Source: an uncultured Opitutia bacterium (GTDB lineage Bacteria; Verrucomicrobiota; Verrucomicrobiia; Opitutales; Opitutaceae). Taken from it: DNA of 24,786 nucleotides. This document shows positions 14,074-21,128 of this stretch, in pieces. The notes beneath the pieces were generated by a model. That model did no database searches. It saw only the letters and a list, made by a program, of their open reading frames with translations, and was not told where the DNA came from. The DNA is taken from positions 1 through 24,786 of the forward strand of contig CALFZM010000079.1 in the NCBI GenBank assembly GCA_937952235.1, given 5' to 3'. Position 1 is the first letter of the stretch, and every line of letters begins with the position of its first letter. The translations under genes were made by a program, and so were the position numbers.

Positions 14074-14534
14074 GCTGGCTGAAGCTCGTAGGCCTCTTCT
14101 GCTTCCTGGTCGCGGCCGCGGTCTACTGCGCGGCCGCGGACCGGGTGGCGCGCCAGCGCCACGCCAAGCATCGCGCTTCGATCGACGTGCCCGCGATCAT
14201 CCATGCGATTGCCGCGGTCGAGACCGGGCACAACTGGGCGGCGATCGGCAAGCTCGGCGAGCGGGGCCGGTGCCAGTTCATGCGCGCCACGTGGCAGCAG
14301 TACACGGACGCGCCGTTCGACGTCTGGGCCTCGAGGAACAGCTCCGTGTCGTGGCACGTGGAGCGCGCGCATCTCGCCCGGATCCTCGACGCATTCGAGC
14401 GGAACGGGCACGACTTCGATCCGGCTCTGATCGCGGCCGCATGGCGGTTCGGAGCCACGAACGCATTGCGGTACCGCCGCGCCGATTCCTCCCGCCGGGT
14501 TGCCAATCTCTACTGGGAGGCCCTGGGCCTATGA
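14070..14534 (+). CDS. membrane-anchored lytic transglycosylase-like (SLT) protein
   Basis: Residues 4-23 (LKLVGLFCFLVAAAVYCAAA) are an N-terminal membrane anchor or uncleaved signal. The domain behind it reads 'IIHAIAAVETGHNW' with likely catalytic Glu51 and 'GERGRCQFMRATWQQYT' (63-79). This matches the 'E[ST]G...G..G.mQf...T' pattern of lysozyme-like lytic transglycosylases, which cut the glycan strands of peptidoglycan. At 154 residues it is a minimal, single-domain enzyme. In phages such proteins are endolysins or virion peptidoglycan cutters; in conjugative elements they are VirB1-like. The position inside a regulatory/replication chain fits neither cleanly. The retained N-terminal anchor would also suit a signal-anchor-release (SAR) endolysin, though that is speculative. 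Confidence 0.75.
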   Translation: MSWLKLVGLFCFLVAAAVYCAAADRVARQRHAKHRASIDVPAIIHAIAAVETGHNWAAIGKLGERGRCQFMRATWQQYTDAPFDVWASRNSSVSWHVERAHLARILDAFERNGHDFDPALIAAAWRFGATNALRYRRADSSRRVANLYWEALGL

Positions 14535-14899
14535 CGTGCGGGCTGGCGATCCTTCCCGACGGCCGCGCGTCAGCGGTCCAGGTCCTCGATTGCGGCCGTG
14601 AGTCTGTCGTCACGGACATCGGGACCTTTCGGTGGTGCGGCAGCACCGACCTCTGGCGACACGAGCGATACCCGGACGTCCGACTAGATCCAGTACCTTC
14701 GCTCTCGGCGGCGGCGCTGGACGAGCTGCGGCGCCTGCGCGACCAGGGCGCGAGCTGTCCGACGCTGGTTTTCTTTCTCGAGCGGCACATCGCCGCTCGA
14801 GGCGATGCGGCCGATCCGGAGCTCATCGCCCTTCAACACGAGCTGGCGGAGCTGCTCCCGCCGCCGGCGATCTCCCCGGAGCGGAGCACTCTACCATGA
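14531..14899 (+). CDS. hypothetical protein (122 aa)
   Basis: The start is ATG 14531 (ATGA overlap), giving 'MTCGLAILPDGRASAVQVLD'. The first half is beta-like with 'GTFRWCGSTDLWRHERYPDV'; the second half is helical ('ALDELRRLRDQGASCPTLVF', 'PELIALQHELAELLPPP'). Two or three cysteines are not arranged as a metal site. No family recognised. It ends with a 4-base overlap into the ParB-family gene, so the two are probably translated together. Confidence 0.6.
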   Translation: MTCGLAILPDGRASAVQVLDCGRESVVTDIGTFRWCGSTDLWRHERYPDVRLDPVPSLSAAALDELRRLRDQGASCPTLVFFLERHIAARGDAADPELIALQHELAELLPPPAISPERSTLP

Positions 14900-16947
14900 T
14901 GTCCGTCGAAACAATGAATTTGCCGGCTCCTGCCGGCCCGGATAGCGCGAACCCGGAGCTGATCGCCCACGAGTGGGATCCCAACGGGACCTGCCTCAAC
15001 CCGGAGCGCGTCGTCGTCGACTTCGGCAAGAAAGGCGGAAACCGCCAGTGCGTGATCGAGCTGGGAGTGTGCGAGGACGGTACCTGGCGGGTCGGTTGGG
15101 ACCTCACACCGAAGTCTGGTCGGAGCACAGTTCAGGGTTGCAACCGTACCGGTGGCGATTTCGCAACGCGGGTGGCGGCGCTGCGGGTCGGCTTGGCGCG
15201 CGCGATGCAACTGTTCGAAGGCGACCGGCCCGGCGTGCAGTGCATTGAGGCGCTGTTCACGCGCACACTTCAGGGCGGCGAGGTTCCACCGGCGTGCGAG
15301 CCGAGTGAAGCGCCAGAGGCCCTGCCGGCAGCGCAGCCGCGTCCACTGCCGCGGGGCGAACCGATGGATATCCCGATGGCTGCGATCCAGCGAAACCCAG
15401 AGCAACCTCGGAAGGACTTTCCGGCGGTCCAGGAGCAGGAGCTCGCCGATTCGATCGCGTCCGTCGGTCTGCTGCAGCGCATCATCGTGCGGAAGCTGCT
15501 GCCGGAGGAGCTCGGCGAACTCCCTGGGATCGACGGGCAGGATCGGTACGAGATTGTGGCGGGAGAGCGGCGCTGGCGGGCGCATGTGCGGCTCGAGCGC
15601 TCCACGATCCCGGCGGAGGTTTACAGCGGCCTCAGTCGGCGGGAAGCGGCTGCGGCTGCGCTCGTCGAGAACCTGCAGCGCGAAGGCCTCAATCCGATTG
15701 AGGAGGCGGAGGGGTACCGGCACCTGATGTTCAACGAGGGCCTGACGCAGGAGGAATGTGCGAAGCGGGTGGGTGTTTCGCGACCGGTCGTGGCCAATGC
15801 ACTGCGGGTCCTCGAGCTGCCCGAGAAGGTGGTGCAAATGATCCGTGAGGGCGCGTTGACGCTCGCGCACGGCACCGCGCTCGCGCGCTTCAAAAAGTGG
15901 CCGCTCGTGGCCACGGTGATTGCCGAAGCGGCCGTCGACCAGAAGGAGTCCGCATCCGCGCTCGAGGAAGGCCTGCCCTTTGCCGAGGATCTGATCGAGG
16001 CCGGCCTCGCCGCCGAAGTGTCGTCGGCGAAGTTCGACTACAAGGTGCCCAGCGAACTGCGAAAGCACAGCTCGGCGTTCGAAAGCGATTACGGTCGCAC
16101 CTACCTGCTCGACGTCGAGTTCTACAAGGACTTCGCGAAGGAATACGCGCGCAAGAAGCGGGAGGAGCAGGAGAAAGAGGCGGAGCGCCAGGCGAAGAAG
16201 AAGAAACCGTCCCAGACGTTGGCGGACCTGAAGAATCAGGTGTACGAAATCAGCAAGCAGCAGGAGCCGATCGTGCTGCGACTCATCCCGGATGATATCA
16301 CGTCGGAGGTAGCCCGGTCACAGTGGGACAAGACCAAGGTGACGGTGTGCGAGAAACCCGATTTCGCGAAGAAGATCCAGGAGGAGGTGGAGAAGCTGAT
16401 TCAGGCGGATCGCGCCGCCAGGCTGCCGACGCTGATCGAGCGAGCGCGTACGAAGATCTCGGCACTCAAAAAGGTTGGGCCTCGAGAAATTGGGTTCCTT
16501 CTGGTGGCGTCCATTTGTGACGAGCGCGATGGAGGACTGACGCGCGAGGCCGCGAAGAGAATCGGGACCAAGCTACCTGAGAAGCTTTGCGATCTTCACT
16601 ATTGCCGCATGGACGCGGAGAAGCTCGATCTCGCCGCGAAGGGCGACATCCTGAGCCTCGTCAAAGTCAGGCTTATCTCCTGGCTCGATAGCGTACTACC
16701 CGAGGACTACGTAAGGCATTTCATACCGTCGGAACCTTGGGCCGAGATTGTGAGGTGGCTCCTCGAACTCGAGGACTTCGGTCTACTTGAGGAAACGAAG
16801 GTCGGGCAAAAGCAGCTCGTCGATACAGTGAAGGCGCAGGAATGGTACCAGCGGGATCTCGCGGCCGCCGAGGGGCGCGAGTACGTGCCCCAGCCGTCCG
16901 GACCGGCCAGTGCCGGTAAGGCGGCGAAGAAAGGGGGCCGGAAGTGA
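14896..16947 (+). CDS. ParB/Spo0J-family DNA-binding protein, large form
   Basis: The 683-residue protein carries the ParB N-terminal nuclease/CTPase-like domain. 'DIPMAAIQRNPEQPRKDF' starts near residue 157, 'ELADSIASVGLLQRIIVR' follows, and the signature 'GERRWRAH' is at 223-230. 'ALVENLQREGLNPIEEAEGY' (255-274) and a ParB HTH ('GLTQEECAKRVGVSRPVVAN') come next. About 155 residues precede the ParB box and about 350 follow it, including a strongly charged helix near 415-440 ('KKREEQEKEAERQAKKKKP'). That is roughly twice the size of chromosomal ParB. ParB proteins bind parS and slide as CTP clamps for segregation. No ParA gene or consensus parS is visible in this window, so roles in replication control, transcription or anti-host functions are equally open. 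It is the largest gene of the element here. Confidence 0.87.
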   Translation: MMSVETMNLPAPAGPDSANPELIAHEWDPNGTCLNPERVVVDFGKKGGNRQCVIELGVCEDGTWRVGWDLTPKSGRSTVQGCNRTGGDFATRVAALRVGLARAMQLFEGDRPGVQCIEALFTRTLQGGEVPPACEPSEAPEALPAAQPRPLPRGEPMDIPMAAIQRNPEQPRKDFPAVQEQELADSIASVGLLQRIIVRKLLPEELGELPGIDGQDRYEIVAGERRWRAHVRLERSTIPAEVYSGLSRREAAAAALVENLQREGLNPIEEAEGYRHLMFNEGLTQEECAKRVGVSRPVVANALRVLELPEKVVQMIREGALTLAHGTALARFKKWPLVATVIAEAAVDQKESASALEEGLPFAEDLIEAGLAAEVSSAKFDYKVPSELRKHSSAFESDYGRTYLLDVEFYKDFAKEYARKKREEQEKEAERQAKKKKPSQTLADLKNQVYEISKQQEPIVLRLIPDDITSEVARSQWDKTKVTVCEKPDFAKKIQEEVEKLIQADRAARLPTLIERARTKISALKKVGPREIGFLLVASICDERDGGLTREAAKRIGTKLPEKLCDLHYCRMDAEKLDLAAKGDILSLVKVRLISWLDSVLPEDYVRHFIPSEPWAEIVRWLLELEDFGLLEETKVGQKQLVDTVKAQEWYQRDLAAAEGREYVPQPSGPASAGKAAKKGGRK

Positions 16948-17678
16948 AGACCGTGGCGGAACAGTTCCTGCGGCTGCTGCCGACGCTGCAGCACGTGGCT
17001 CGCTTCCCGTCGTGCAATCTCTCCGCGATTTGTAAGCGGGACGGCACCGTTCAGGCGGAGGTGGAGGCGGTCATCAAGGATGTCGCTGGCTCGGTCGGGA
17101 ATTGGGATGAGGAGTACCTGGCTAAGGCGGCCGGCGAGCTCGGCATCGCTTTGCCCGCGTACAAACCGGGCGGCGCGGTTCGGCCGGCTCCCGTCGCGCC
17201 GCCGGCCGCGCCCGCCAAGGCGAAACCGATTGCGGCGGAAGCAGAGGCAGGGAAGGAGCGCGCTCAGCCGGTGCAGCTGGCGGGAAAGAAGGTCAAACCG
17301 CGCTTTGCCGCGGTCCTGCGCCTGCTCGCGCAGGATCCCAGGCTGACGCCAAAGGCCGCGTGCGCGCAACTGGGCGTGCCGCAAACGTCGTGGTCCTACT
17401 TTGTCCGGACCCGCTTCGGATCCACGGAGATCGATCGGGCGAAGCTCGTGGAACAGTTCAGGGAGGAGGCCTCGCGTTCGCCGGCAAACAAGCCGCCGGT
17501 GCGAGCAGTCGCTCCCCGCCCGAGCAAGCCCCTGCAGCCGGGACGGATCGAGGTGCGCGAAGTCGCGTCACCGATCCCGACCAATCTCGATCTCCTGGCG
17601 CAGATCAACGGCCTGCTGGCCTCGTATCGGATCGAAGTCACGGCCGTCCGCCTAGTGCCCGGGCCTGCCGCCGCATGA
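16944..17678 (+). CDS. hypothetical protein with a winged-helix-like core (244 aa)
   Basis: Start GTG 16944 overlaps the ParB-family stop by 4 bases. The layout is an N-terminal helical region (1-70), an Ala/Pro/Lys linker (about 75-110), a likely HTH or winged-helix core ('RFAAVLRLLAQDPRLTPKAA', 'CAQLGVPQTSWSYFVRTRFG', about 119-160), a second Pro-rich linker, and a C-terminal helix-strand unit ('LDLLAQINGLLASYRIEVTA'). Linkers between small DNA-binding modules suggest an adaptor. Tight coupling to the ParB-like gene makes it a candidate partner. No family recognised. Confidence 0.6.
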   Translation: MKTVAEQFLRLLPTLQHVARFPSCNLSAICKRDGTVQAEVEAVIKDVAGSVGNWDEEYLAKAAGELGIALPAYKPGGAVRPAPVAPPAAPAKAKPIAAEAEAGKERAQPVQLAGKKVKPRFAAVLRLLAQDPRLTPKAACAQLGVPQTSWSYFVRTRFGSTEIDRAKLVEQFREEASRSPANKPPVRAVAPRPSKPLQPGRIEVREVASPIPTNLDLLAQINGLLASYRIEVTAVRLVPGPAAA

Positions 17679-17848
17679 CCGCACTCGAGGCGTACAATCA
17701 CCGGGCTCGGCTCGCCGACCTGCTGCGCCGCGAGGGCCGGCATATCACTGAGATCGCGCAGATCCTGCGCGTGCGGCCCGACGAAGCGCGCTCGCTGCTC
17801 GGCCGCGCCGCGCGACTCGACCGAGCCATCAAGAAAATTCACCCATGA
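17675..17848 (+). CDS. small helix-turn-helix protein (57 aa)
   Basis: The protein is almost only an HTH: 'RLADLLRREGRHITEIAQIL' followed by 'RVRPDEARSLLGRAARLDRA'. The pattern of helix, turn at 'GRHI', second helix and recognition helix 'RPDEARSLL' fits a sigma-70-region-4-like or AsnC-like fold. It is coupled by ATGA at both ends, which supports translation despite the small size. Confidence 0.55.
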   Translation: MTALEAYNHRARLADLLRREGRHITEIAQILRVRPDEARSLLGRAARLDRAIKKIHP

Positions 17849-18411
17849 ATCCTCCTACCATAATTCACGCCGGCACGAAGTATGTGTCGGTCGACGCACT
17901 TCGCCTCGCCTGCACGAGCGAACACGTACTGGTCAACGTCGCCTGCCTGCTCAAGGTCGCGGTCCATCGGCGCGAGAAGATCGAGACCGCACTCTCGATC
18001 ATGCTGGCCGGCTTCACCACGCATATCTCCGGCGACATCGCGCCGATCTCATTTTCACCTGAAGAGCAGACGGAGATCTCGGAGCAATTGAAGGCCCCGC
18101 TGGGGATCTTCGCTGACGATAGCTGGCCGGGTGCACGGTTGATCGTGGAAATGAAGTCGGTGAAGGAGGGCATGTCCCTCCGGATCAGGCGCGAGGGAAA
18201 GACCGACCACCCGGTGCAGTCGCTCTTCATGGGCTCGATCGAAAAAGCGGTGCACGCGGGCTTGCGTGATGCGAGCACTACAGTCCGCCCGCTGGGTGTC
18301 GTGGAAAAGCTCGAGATCGAAGGGACGGCGCCGCCCGGCTTGGAGAAGATCGCGTTTCGCCGTGATGAAGCCCCCCCCAGTTCGCGGCCGCCTGAGCCCG
18401 GGAGGAATTGA
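17845..18411 (+). CDS. hypothetical protein (188 aa)
   Basis: This soluble alpha/beta protein has a start at ATG 17845 (ATGA overlap). Segments 'EHVLVNVACLLKVAVHRREK' and 'GARLIVEMKSVKEGMSLRIR' look like buried strands and helices of a globular domain, and the last 20 residues are Pro-rich and disordered. A run of eight C at 18371-18378 lies near the 3' end, so slippage would change only that tail. No known motif. Confidence 0.6.
   Translation: MNPPTIIHAGTKYVSVDALRLACTSEHVLVNVACLLKVAVHRREKIETALSIMLAGFTTHISGDIAPISFSPEEQTEISEQLKAPLGIFADDSWPGARLIVEMKSVKEGMSLRIRREGKTDHPVQSLFMGSIEKAVHAGLRDASTTVRPLGVVEKLEIEGTAPPGLEKIAFRRDEAPPSSRPPEPGRN
18401..18406 (+). promoter_or_regulatory. Strong Shine-Dalgarno GGAGGA that decides the next start
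   Basis: GGAGGA is followed 7 bases later by GTG 18414. An in-frame TTG at 18408 would lie too close to be used, so 18414 is the better start. Such clear sites are rare in the chromosomal half of the window. Confidence 0.6.
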
Positions 18412-18413
18412 GC

Positions 18414-18821
18414 GTGCTCTCACCAATCGCAGTCCAGAGCTACACGGATGCCCGGAAGCGGGCGGCCCAAGGCGACCGGATCAAGGGCTCGGGCCGCAAG
18501 CTGAACGCGGCCCGACGTCGACCGTCGATCTTGGAGCTGCTCGAGACGACCGGCACGATCGAGTCGCTCGCGCAGATGCGCACGGAGATCCTCGGAGCGG
18601 TGGAGTGTGGCGAGATCTCGGCGAGCGAGAAAACCCTGGCGGATTGGCGCGACGCGATCTGGGTGCGCGTGCTCGAGCTCATGGCGCTGCAGCCAGCGAA
18701 CGCGCCGTATATCTTCAACGTCACGTGCCGGTGGGATAAGCCGCCTGGCCTCGAGGAAGCGCTGCGCGCCCAGGTGCAGCTCGTGACTCAACCCCTGCCG
18801 CCGCCATGCCATCGAGCGTGA
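18414..18821 (+). CDS. hypothetical protein (135 aa)
   Basis: The GTG at 18414 gives 'MLSPIAVQSYTDARKRAAQG'. The N-terminal third is basic and may bind nucleic acid ('KGSGRKLNAARRRPSILELL'). The middle is an amphipathic helix ('IESLAQMRTEILGAVECGEI') and a Trp-containing segment ('KTLADWRDAIWVRVLELMAL'). No recognised family. It overlaps the next gene by 16 bases, so termination and restart are probably linked. Confidence 0.55.
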   Translation: MLSPIAVQSYTDARKRAAQGDRIKGSGRKLNAARRRPSILELLETTGTIESLAQMRTEILGAVECGEISASEKTLADWRDAIWVRVLELMALQPANAPYIFNVTCRWDKPPGLEEALRAQVQLVTQPLPPPCHRA

Positions 18822-19261
18822 AAACCTTCACCTTCGCCGTGGAAGAGCTGCGCTCCGGCTCGAGCGTGCGCTTTTCCGTCGACGCTGCGCACCTGGGCGC
18901 AGCGGGTGCGGCCGGCCTGAAGGCTTGCGCGCCTGGCTTTGGCGGCAAGGGAGCGCTACGGCTCTTCCGCTTTCAGTTCGCGAACGGCGCGACGGGAGAG
19001 CGCTCAACCCTGATAGGCCAGGGTGAATCCTCGACCGAGGCCTGGAGCGATGCACAGAAGCTCACGAGGGAGACGTTCCGCCCGAAGAACGACGGCCGCC
19101 AGCGGGCGTCGAACGGGGTGGGGGTGATACTCGAGGGCGGGCGCATCGTGGCGCGGTCGATCGAGAGTTTTGAAGGCGACGAAACTTACGAACAGGAGCG
19201 CCGGCGAGTGCGGCTCGAGGAAGAGCGGGCGCGGCTCGCCGCAGGCGGAAAGGCAGCATGA
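18806..19261 (+). CDS. hypothetical protein (151 aa)
   Basis: The first half is beta-rich ('SVKTFTFAVEELRSGSSVRF', 'GALRLFRFQFANGATGERST'). The middle has a helix ('STEAWSDAQKLTRETFRP'), and the C-terminus is a long charged helix ('YEQERRRVRLEEERARLAAG') likely to be a coiled coil. No catalytic motif. It is coupled by ATGA to the next frame. Confidence 0.55.
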   Translation: MPSSVKTFTFAVEELRSGSSVRFSVDAAHLGAAGAAGLKACAPGFGGKGALRLFRFQFANGATGERSTLIGQGESSTEAWSDAQKLTRETFRPKNDGRQRASNGVGVILEGGRIVARSIESFEGDETYEQERRRVRLEEERARLAAGGKAA

Positions 19262-19572
19262 AGACGACGATGACAACACTGCCGCGTAAGATGGCAGAAC
19301 TACGGAGGTGGGTCGCGCGCATCCGCGGAATCTGCCTCACGACGACCATGAGCGGCCATGAGCGCCGGACGCGCGGCTCTGCAGGCCGGCGCGAGCCGTG
19401 TCTCGTGGCTTATGCCGGCGAGGGGCGAGGGTATCGTTCGCAACGGTTTCGCGTGCGCCCTCTGGGCATCCCGGGTGCCGCCGCGCGGGCAATGCGCTGG
19501 CGCCGGCGCCATGCGTGCGTCGCCCTCACTTCCCGGACGTGCGATCGCGCGCGGAGAAGGAGGCATGCGTGA
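19258..19572 (+). CDS. uncertain hypothetical protein, very basic (104 aa)
   Basis: The frame has 4-base overlaps at both ends (ATGA 19258, GTGA 19569) and a fair ribosome site GGAAAGG before its start. However, the sequence is extremely Arg-rich in the second half ('RRRRHA' end, 'RAMRWRRRHACVALTSRTC'), typical of a wrong frame in GC-rich DNA. A second plus-strand frame from ATG 19358 to 19597 reads 'MSAGRAALQAGASRVSWLMP' and looks at least as good in parts. Only the first 30 residues here look convincing. Treat as a possible gene or leader. Confidence 0.35.
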   Translation: MKTTMTTLPRKMAELRRWVARIRGICLTTTMSGHERRTRGSAGRREPCLVAYAGEGRGYRSQRFRVRPLGIPGAAARAMRWRRRHACVALTSRTCDRARRRRHA

Positions 19573-19748
19573 GCCGCGTCATGGAAATCTGCTTTGAACA
19601 GAGGGGCGCACGTGCGGCCGTGGCGATAATGCGCCGGCTCTTCAATGAGGGATGGGAGACTCTGAATGCGGTTAAATGGGATCCGGAGCACGAGCGCTAC
19701 CTCACGACGCTTTATCTTCCGCACGCTGGGAAAGGAGGATCCCCGTGA
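19569..19748 (+). CDS. hypothetical small protein (59 aa)
   Basis: Start GTG 19569 has AAGGAGG 5 bases upstream, a near-ideal Shine-Dalgarno, so the start is well supported. ATG 19580 lies a few codons inside. The protein 'MSRVMEICFEQRGARAAVAI' continues as an amphipathic helix and ends 'EHERYLTTLYLPHAGKGGSP'. Soluble and unclassified. It overlaps the next gene by GTGA. Confidence 0.6.
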   Translation: MSRVMEICFEQRGARAAVAIMRRLFNEGWETLNAVKWDPEHERYLTTLYLPHAGKGGSP

Positions 19749-19978
19749 CCGAAGAGGGATTCGAGATCCGCGGCGAATGGCTCCACGCGAATGGCGCCCG
19801 CTATAATCTTCGCGCGGTGACCTACTATGTGAGCGCCGGTGACAGCGTTCTGATCGCGATCCAAGCGCTGCAGTATCTCCAAACCGTCTCGGTCCCGGAT
19901 GCGCCTGGCGAGCCGTTCGGCGCCGGCGGGAGCCGGCTCTGCAAGGCGCTCGATGAGTTCTTTGGCTCGAGCACCTAG
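19745..19978 (+). CDS. hypothetical small protein (77 aa)
   Basis: Start GTG 19745 has AAAGGAGG directly upstream at good spacing. The sequence ('MTEEGFEIRGEWLHANGARY', then 'LRAVTYYVSAGDSVLIAIQA') is balanced, with strands followed by a helix, and ends with 'LCKALDEFFGSST'. No family recognised. It is the last member before a 24-bp gap and a less GC-rich set of genes. Confidence 0.6.
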   Translation: MTEEGFEIRGEWLHANGARYNLRAVTYYVSAGDSVLIAIQALQYLQTVSVPDAPGEPFGAGGSRLCKALDEFFGSST

Positions 19979-20002
19979 CTCAGCCACGCGGCTCGAAAAC
20001 CT

Positions 20003-20251
20003 ATGAACTACCAAAGCAAAGAATCGTGTCAGAACATCGAAGACGTGACCGACGGAGCGGACGGCCAGCCGCGTTGCGCTGTGGCGTCTGGTTCGCCTCC
20101 GGGGCTCTACAACCTATACGTCCGCCACACCGATGGGCGCACAAAGAAACTGACGGGCTACGCGATGACACATCACGAGTGCTGCGTGATGAAGAGCAAA
20201 CTAAGCGAATGGTCGCAGGCCCGCACGCTACTCGTAAAGGAGACCAAATGA
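20003..20251 (+). CDS. hypothetical protein (82 aa)
   Basis: The 82-residue protein 'MNYQSKESCQNIEDVTDGAD' continues with 'PGLYNLYVRHTDGRTKKLTG' and 'HHECCVMKSKLSEWSQARTL'. It uses many AT-ending codons, unlike the genes before it. Three or four Cys/His residues (C9, H54-H55, C57-C58) could bind metal but do not match a known finger. It starts a block of small, less GC-rich genes and is coupled by ATGA to the next. Confidence 0.6.
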   Translation: MNYQSKESCQNIEDVTDGADGQPRCAVASGSPPGLYNLYVRHTDGRTKKLTGYAMTHHECCVMKSKLSEWSQARTLLVKETK

Positions 20252-20472
20252 AGCTCGATCCCGACCACTACCTCACGCAGCCGATGGACAACCAAGAAGC
20301 GGCGCACAATCGCCGCATTGCGGTGACGGACGAGAACGTAGCCGCGTGCGCGCAAGCCATCCGCGATCTCGACCGAGTGACGCCGCGTCCGCTAACCGCC
20401 GAAGACCAAGCGCGCGCTGTGCTCACGTTCTTGGCGAACAATGCGAGTCAGCCAACGCCGCCAAGGACATGA
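20248..20472 (+). CDS. hypothetical protein (74 aa)
   Basis: Start ATG 20248 follows AAAGGAG at good spacing. The protein is polar and helical ('MKLDPDHYLTQPMDNQEAAH', 'DENVAACAQAIRDLDRVTPR') and has the layout of small phage proteins of unknown function. No domain recognised. It is coupled at both ends by 4-base overlaps. Confidence 0.6.
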   Translation: MKLDPDHYLTQPMDNQEAAHNRRIAVTDENVAACAQAIRDLDRVTPRPLTAEDQARAVLTFLANNASQPTPPRT

Positions 20473-20582
20473 GCACAAAGGACGGAGCATCGTCGGCGTT
20501 GGCTGTAATCGCGGGTTCGAAAGGCCGGTCTCTGACCTCCGAAAATAGAGCTTGCTATGCGTGCGCGCACGCATACAAATAA
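20469..20582 (+). CDS. possible 37-residue peptide gene
   Basis: ATG 20469 overlaps the previous stop by 4 bases, and the frame reads 'MSTKDGASSALAVIAGSKGR' and ends 'ENRACYACAHAYK'. It covers a 20-bp perfect palindrome at its 3' end. The size, and the chance that this is really a non-coding regulatory spacer, keep confidence low. Confidence 0.3.
   Translation: MSTKDGASSALAVIAGSKGRSLTSENRACYACAHAYK
20556..20575. promoter_or_regulatory. 20-bp perfect palindrome (operator-like)
   Basis: TATGCGTGCG is followed at once by its exact reverse complement CGCACGCATA. It lies 15-34 bp before the ATG at 20590, at one of the few breaks in the gene chain and near an AT-rich run. This suits a dimeric regulator binding site, a parS-like site or an internal promoter control. 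Its length makes chance unlikely. It differs from the classical parS consensus. Confidence 0.5.
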
Positions 20583-20589
20583 AGCCGCC

Positions 20590-20910
20590 ATGAAACAAAT
20601 CAAAGCTCATATCAAACTCACCGGCGGGAACCTCCTATCCGCGGCGAATGCCTCCCGCATCATCGCCCGTGCAACCTCGCCGACCGACCGCTACGGAAAC
20701 TCGCTGACGAAAGGGCAATCGCCCATCGAACGCTTGCGCGGCGAGCCGCCATACATGCAGCGCTGGGCGGTGAAGAAAGAGCCGGAAGGCTTCATCTTCC
20801 GCGAGGTCACGAACAACAGCGGAACGTGCGGCCATCACCCGACGGTCCGCGCGCTCGTGCAAGCAACGCTCACGCGGACTTTCGGGATCGTCGTGGAGGT
20901 GGCCGAATGA
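20590..20910 (+). CDS. hypothetical protein (106 aa)
   Basis: ATG 20590 gives 'MKQIKAHIKLTGGNLLSAAN'; a longer frame from 20557 would start inside the palindrome. The protein is basic and alpha/beta, with 'YGNSLTKGQSPIERLRGEPP' and 'RWAVKKEPEGFIFREVTNNS'. A His/Cys cluster 'GTCGHHPTVRALVQATLTRT' sits near the end. No known family. The codon use is less GC-biased than in the ParB or primase genes. Confidence 0.6.
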   Translation: MKQIKAHIKLTGGNLLSAANASRIIARATSPTDRYGNSLTKGQSPIERLRGEPPYMQRWAVKKEPEGFIFREVTNNSGTCGHHPTVRALVQATLTRTFGIVVEVAE

Positions 20911-21107
20911 AACACCGATGCCCAAAATGCGGACACCGCTTCGACGACAACGCGCAGGCCAAAGCAGCGAAAGCGCGCTGGAAAAAGACCAGCAAGGCGG
21001 ATCGTTCTTCTGCCGCGTCAGCGGCAGCTAAGGCCCGGTGGAAAACCAAGAAGGCCGCGCCCGGTCCGTCGAACTCCGAGCTGACCGGCGCGAAGCGTCC
21101 GGTCTAG
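20907..21107 (+). CDS. small zinc-ribbon-like basic protein (66 aa)
   Basis: 'RCPKCGHRF' at 4-12 gives one CxxC knuckle (C5, C8). After it, the protein has two copies of AAKARWK (20-26 and 40-46) within Lys/Ser-rich surroundings. The two-repeat 'GG.ARW...S.eeRs' pattern is known from small phage and bacterial nucleic-acid-binding proteins. One CxxC alone would need a partner or dimer for zinc. ATGA overlap with the gene before supports the start. Confidence 0.6.
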   Translation: MKHRCPKCGHRFDDNAQAKAAKARWKKTSKADRSSAASAAAKARWKTKKAAPGPSNSELTGAKRPV

Positions 21108-21128
21108 CGACCGTTCGGCGTCCTCGAA

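Noticed and set aside
20480..20550. Integron attC-like repeat
   Set aside because: Only a faint resemblance ('RLQPTPT' when translated on the minus strand) and no integron context or second copy.
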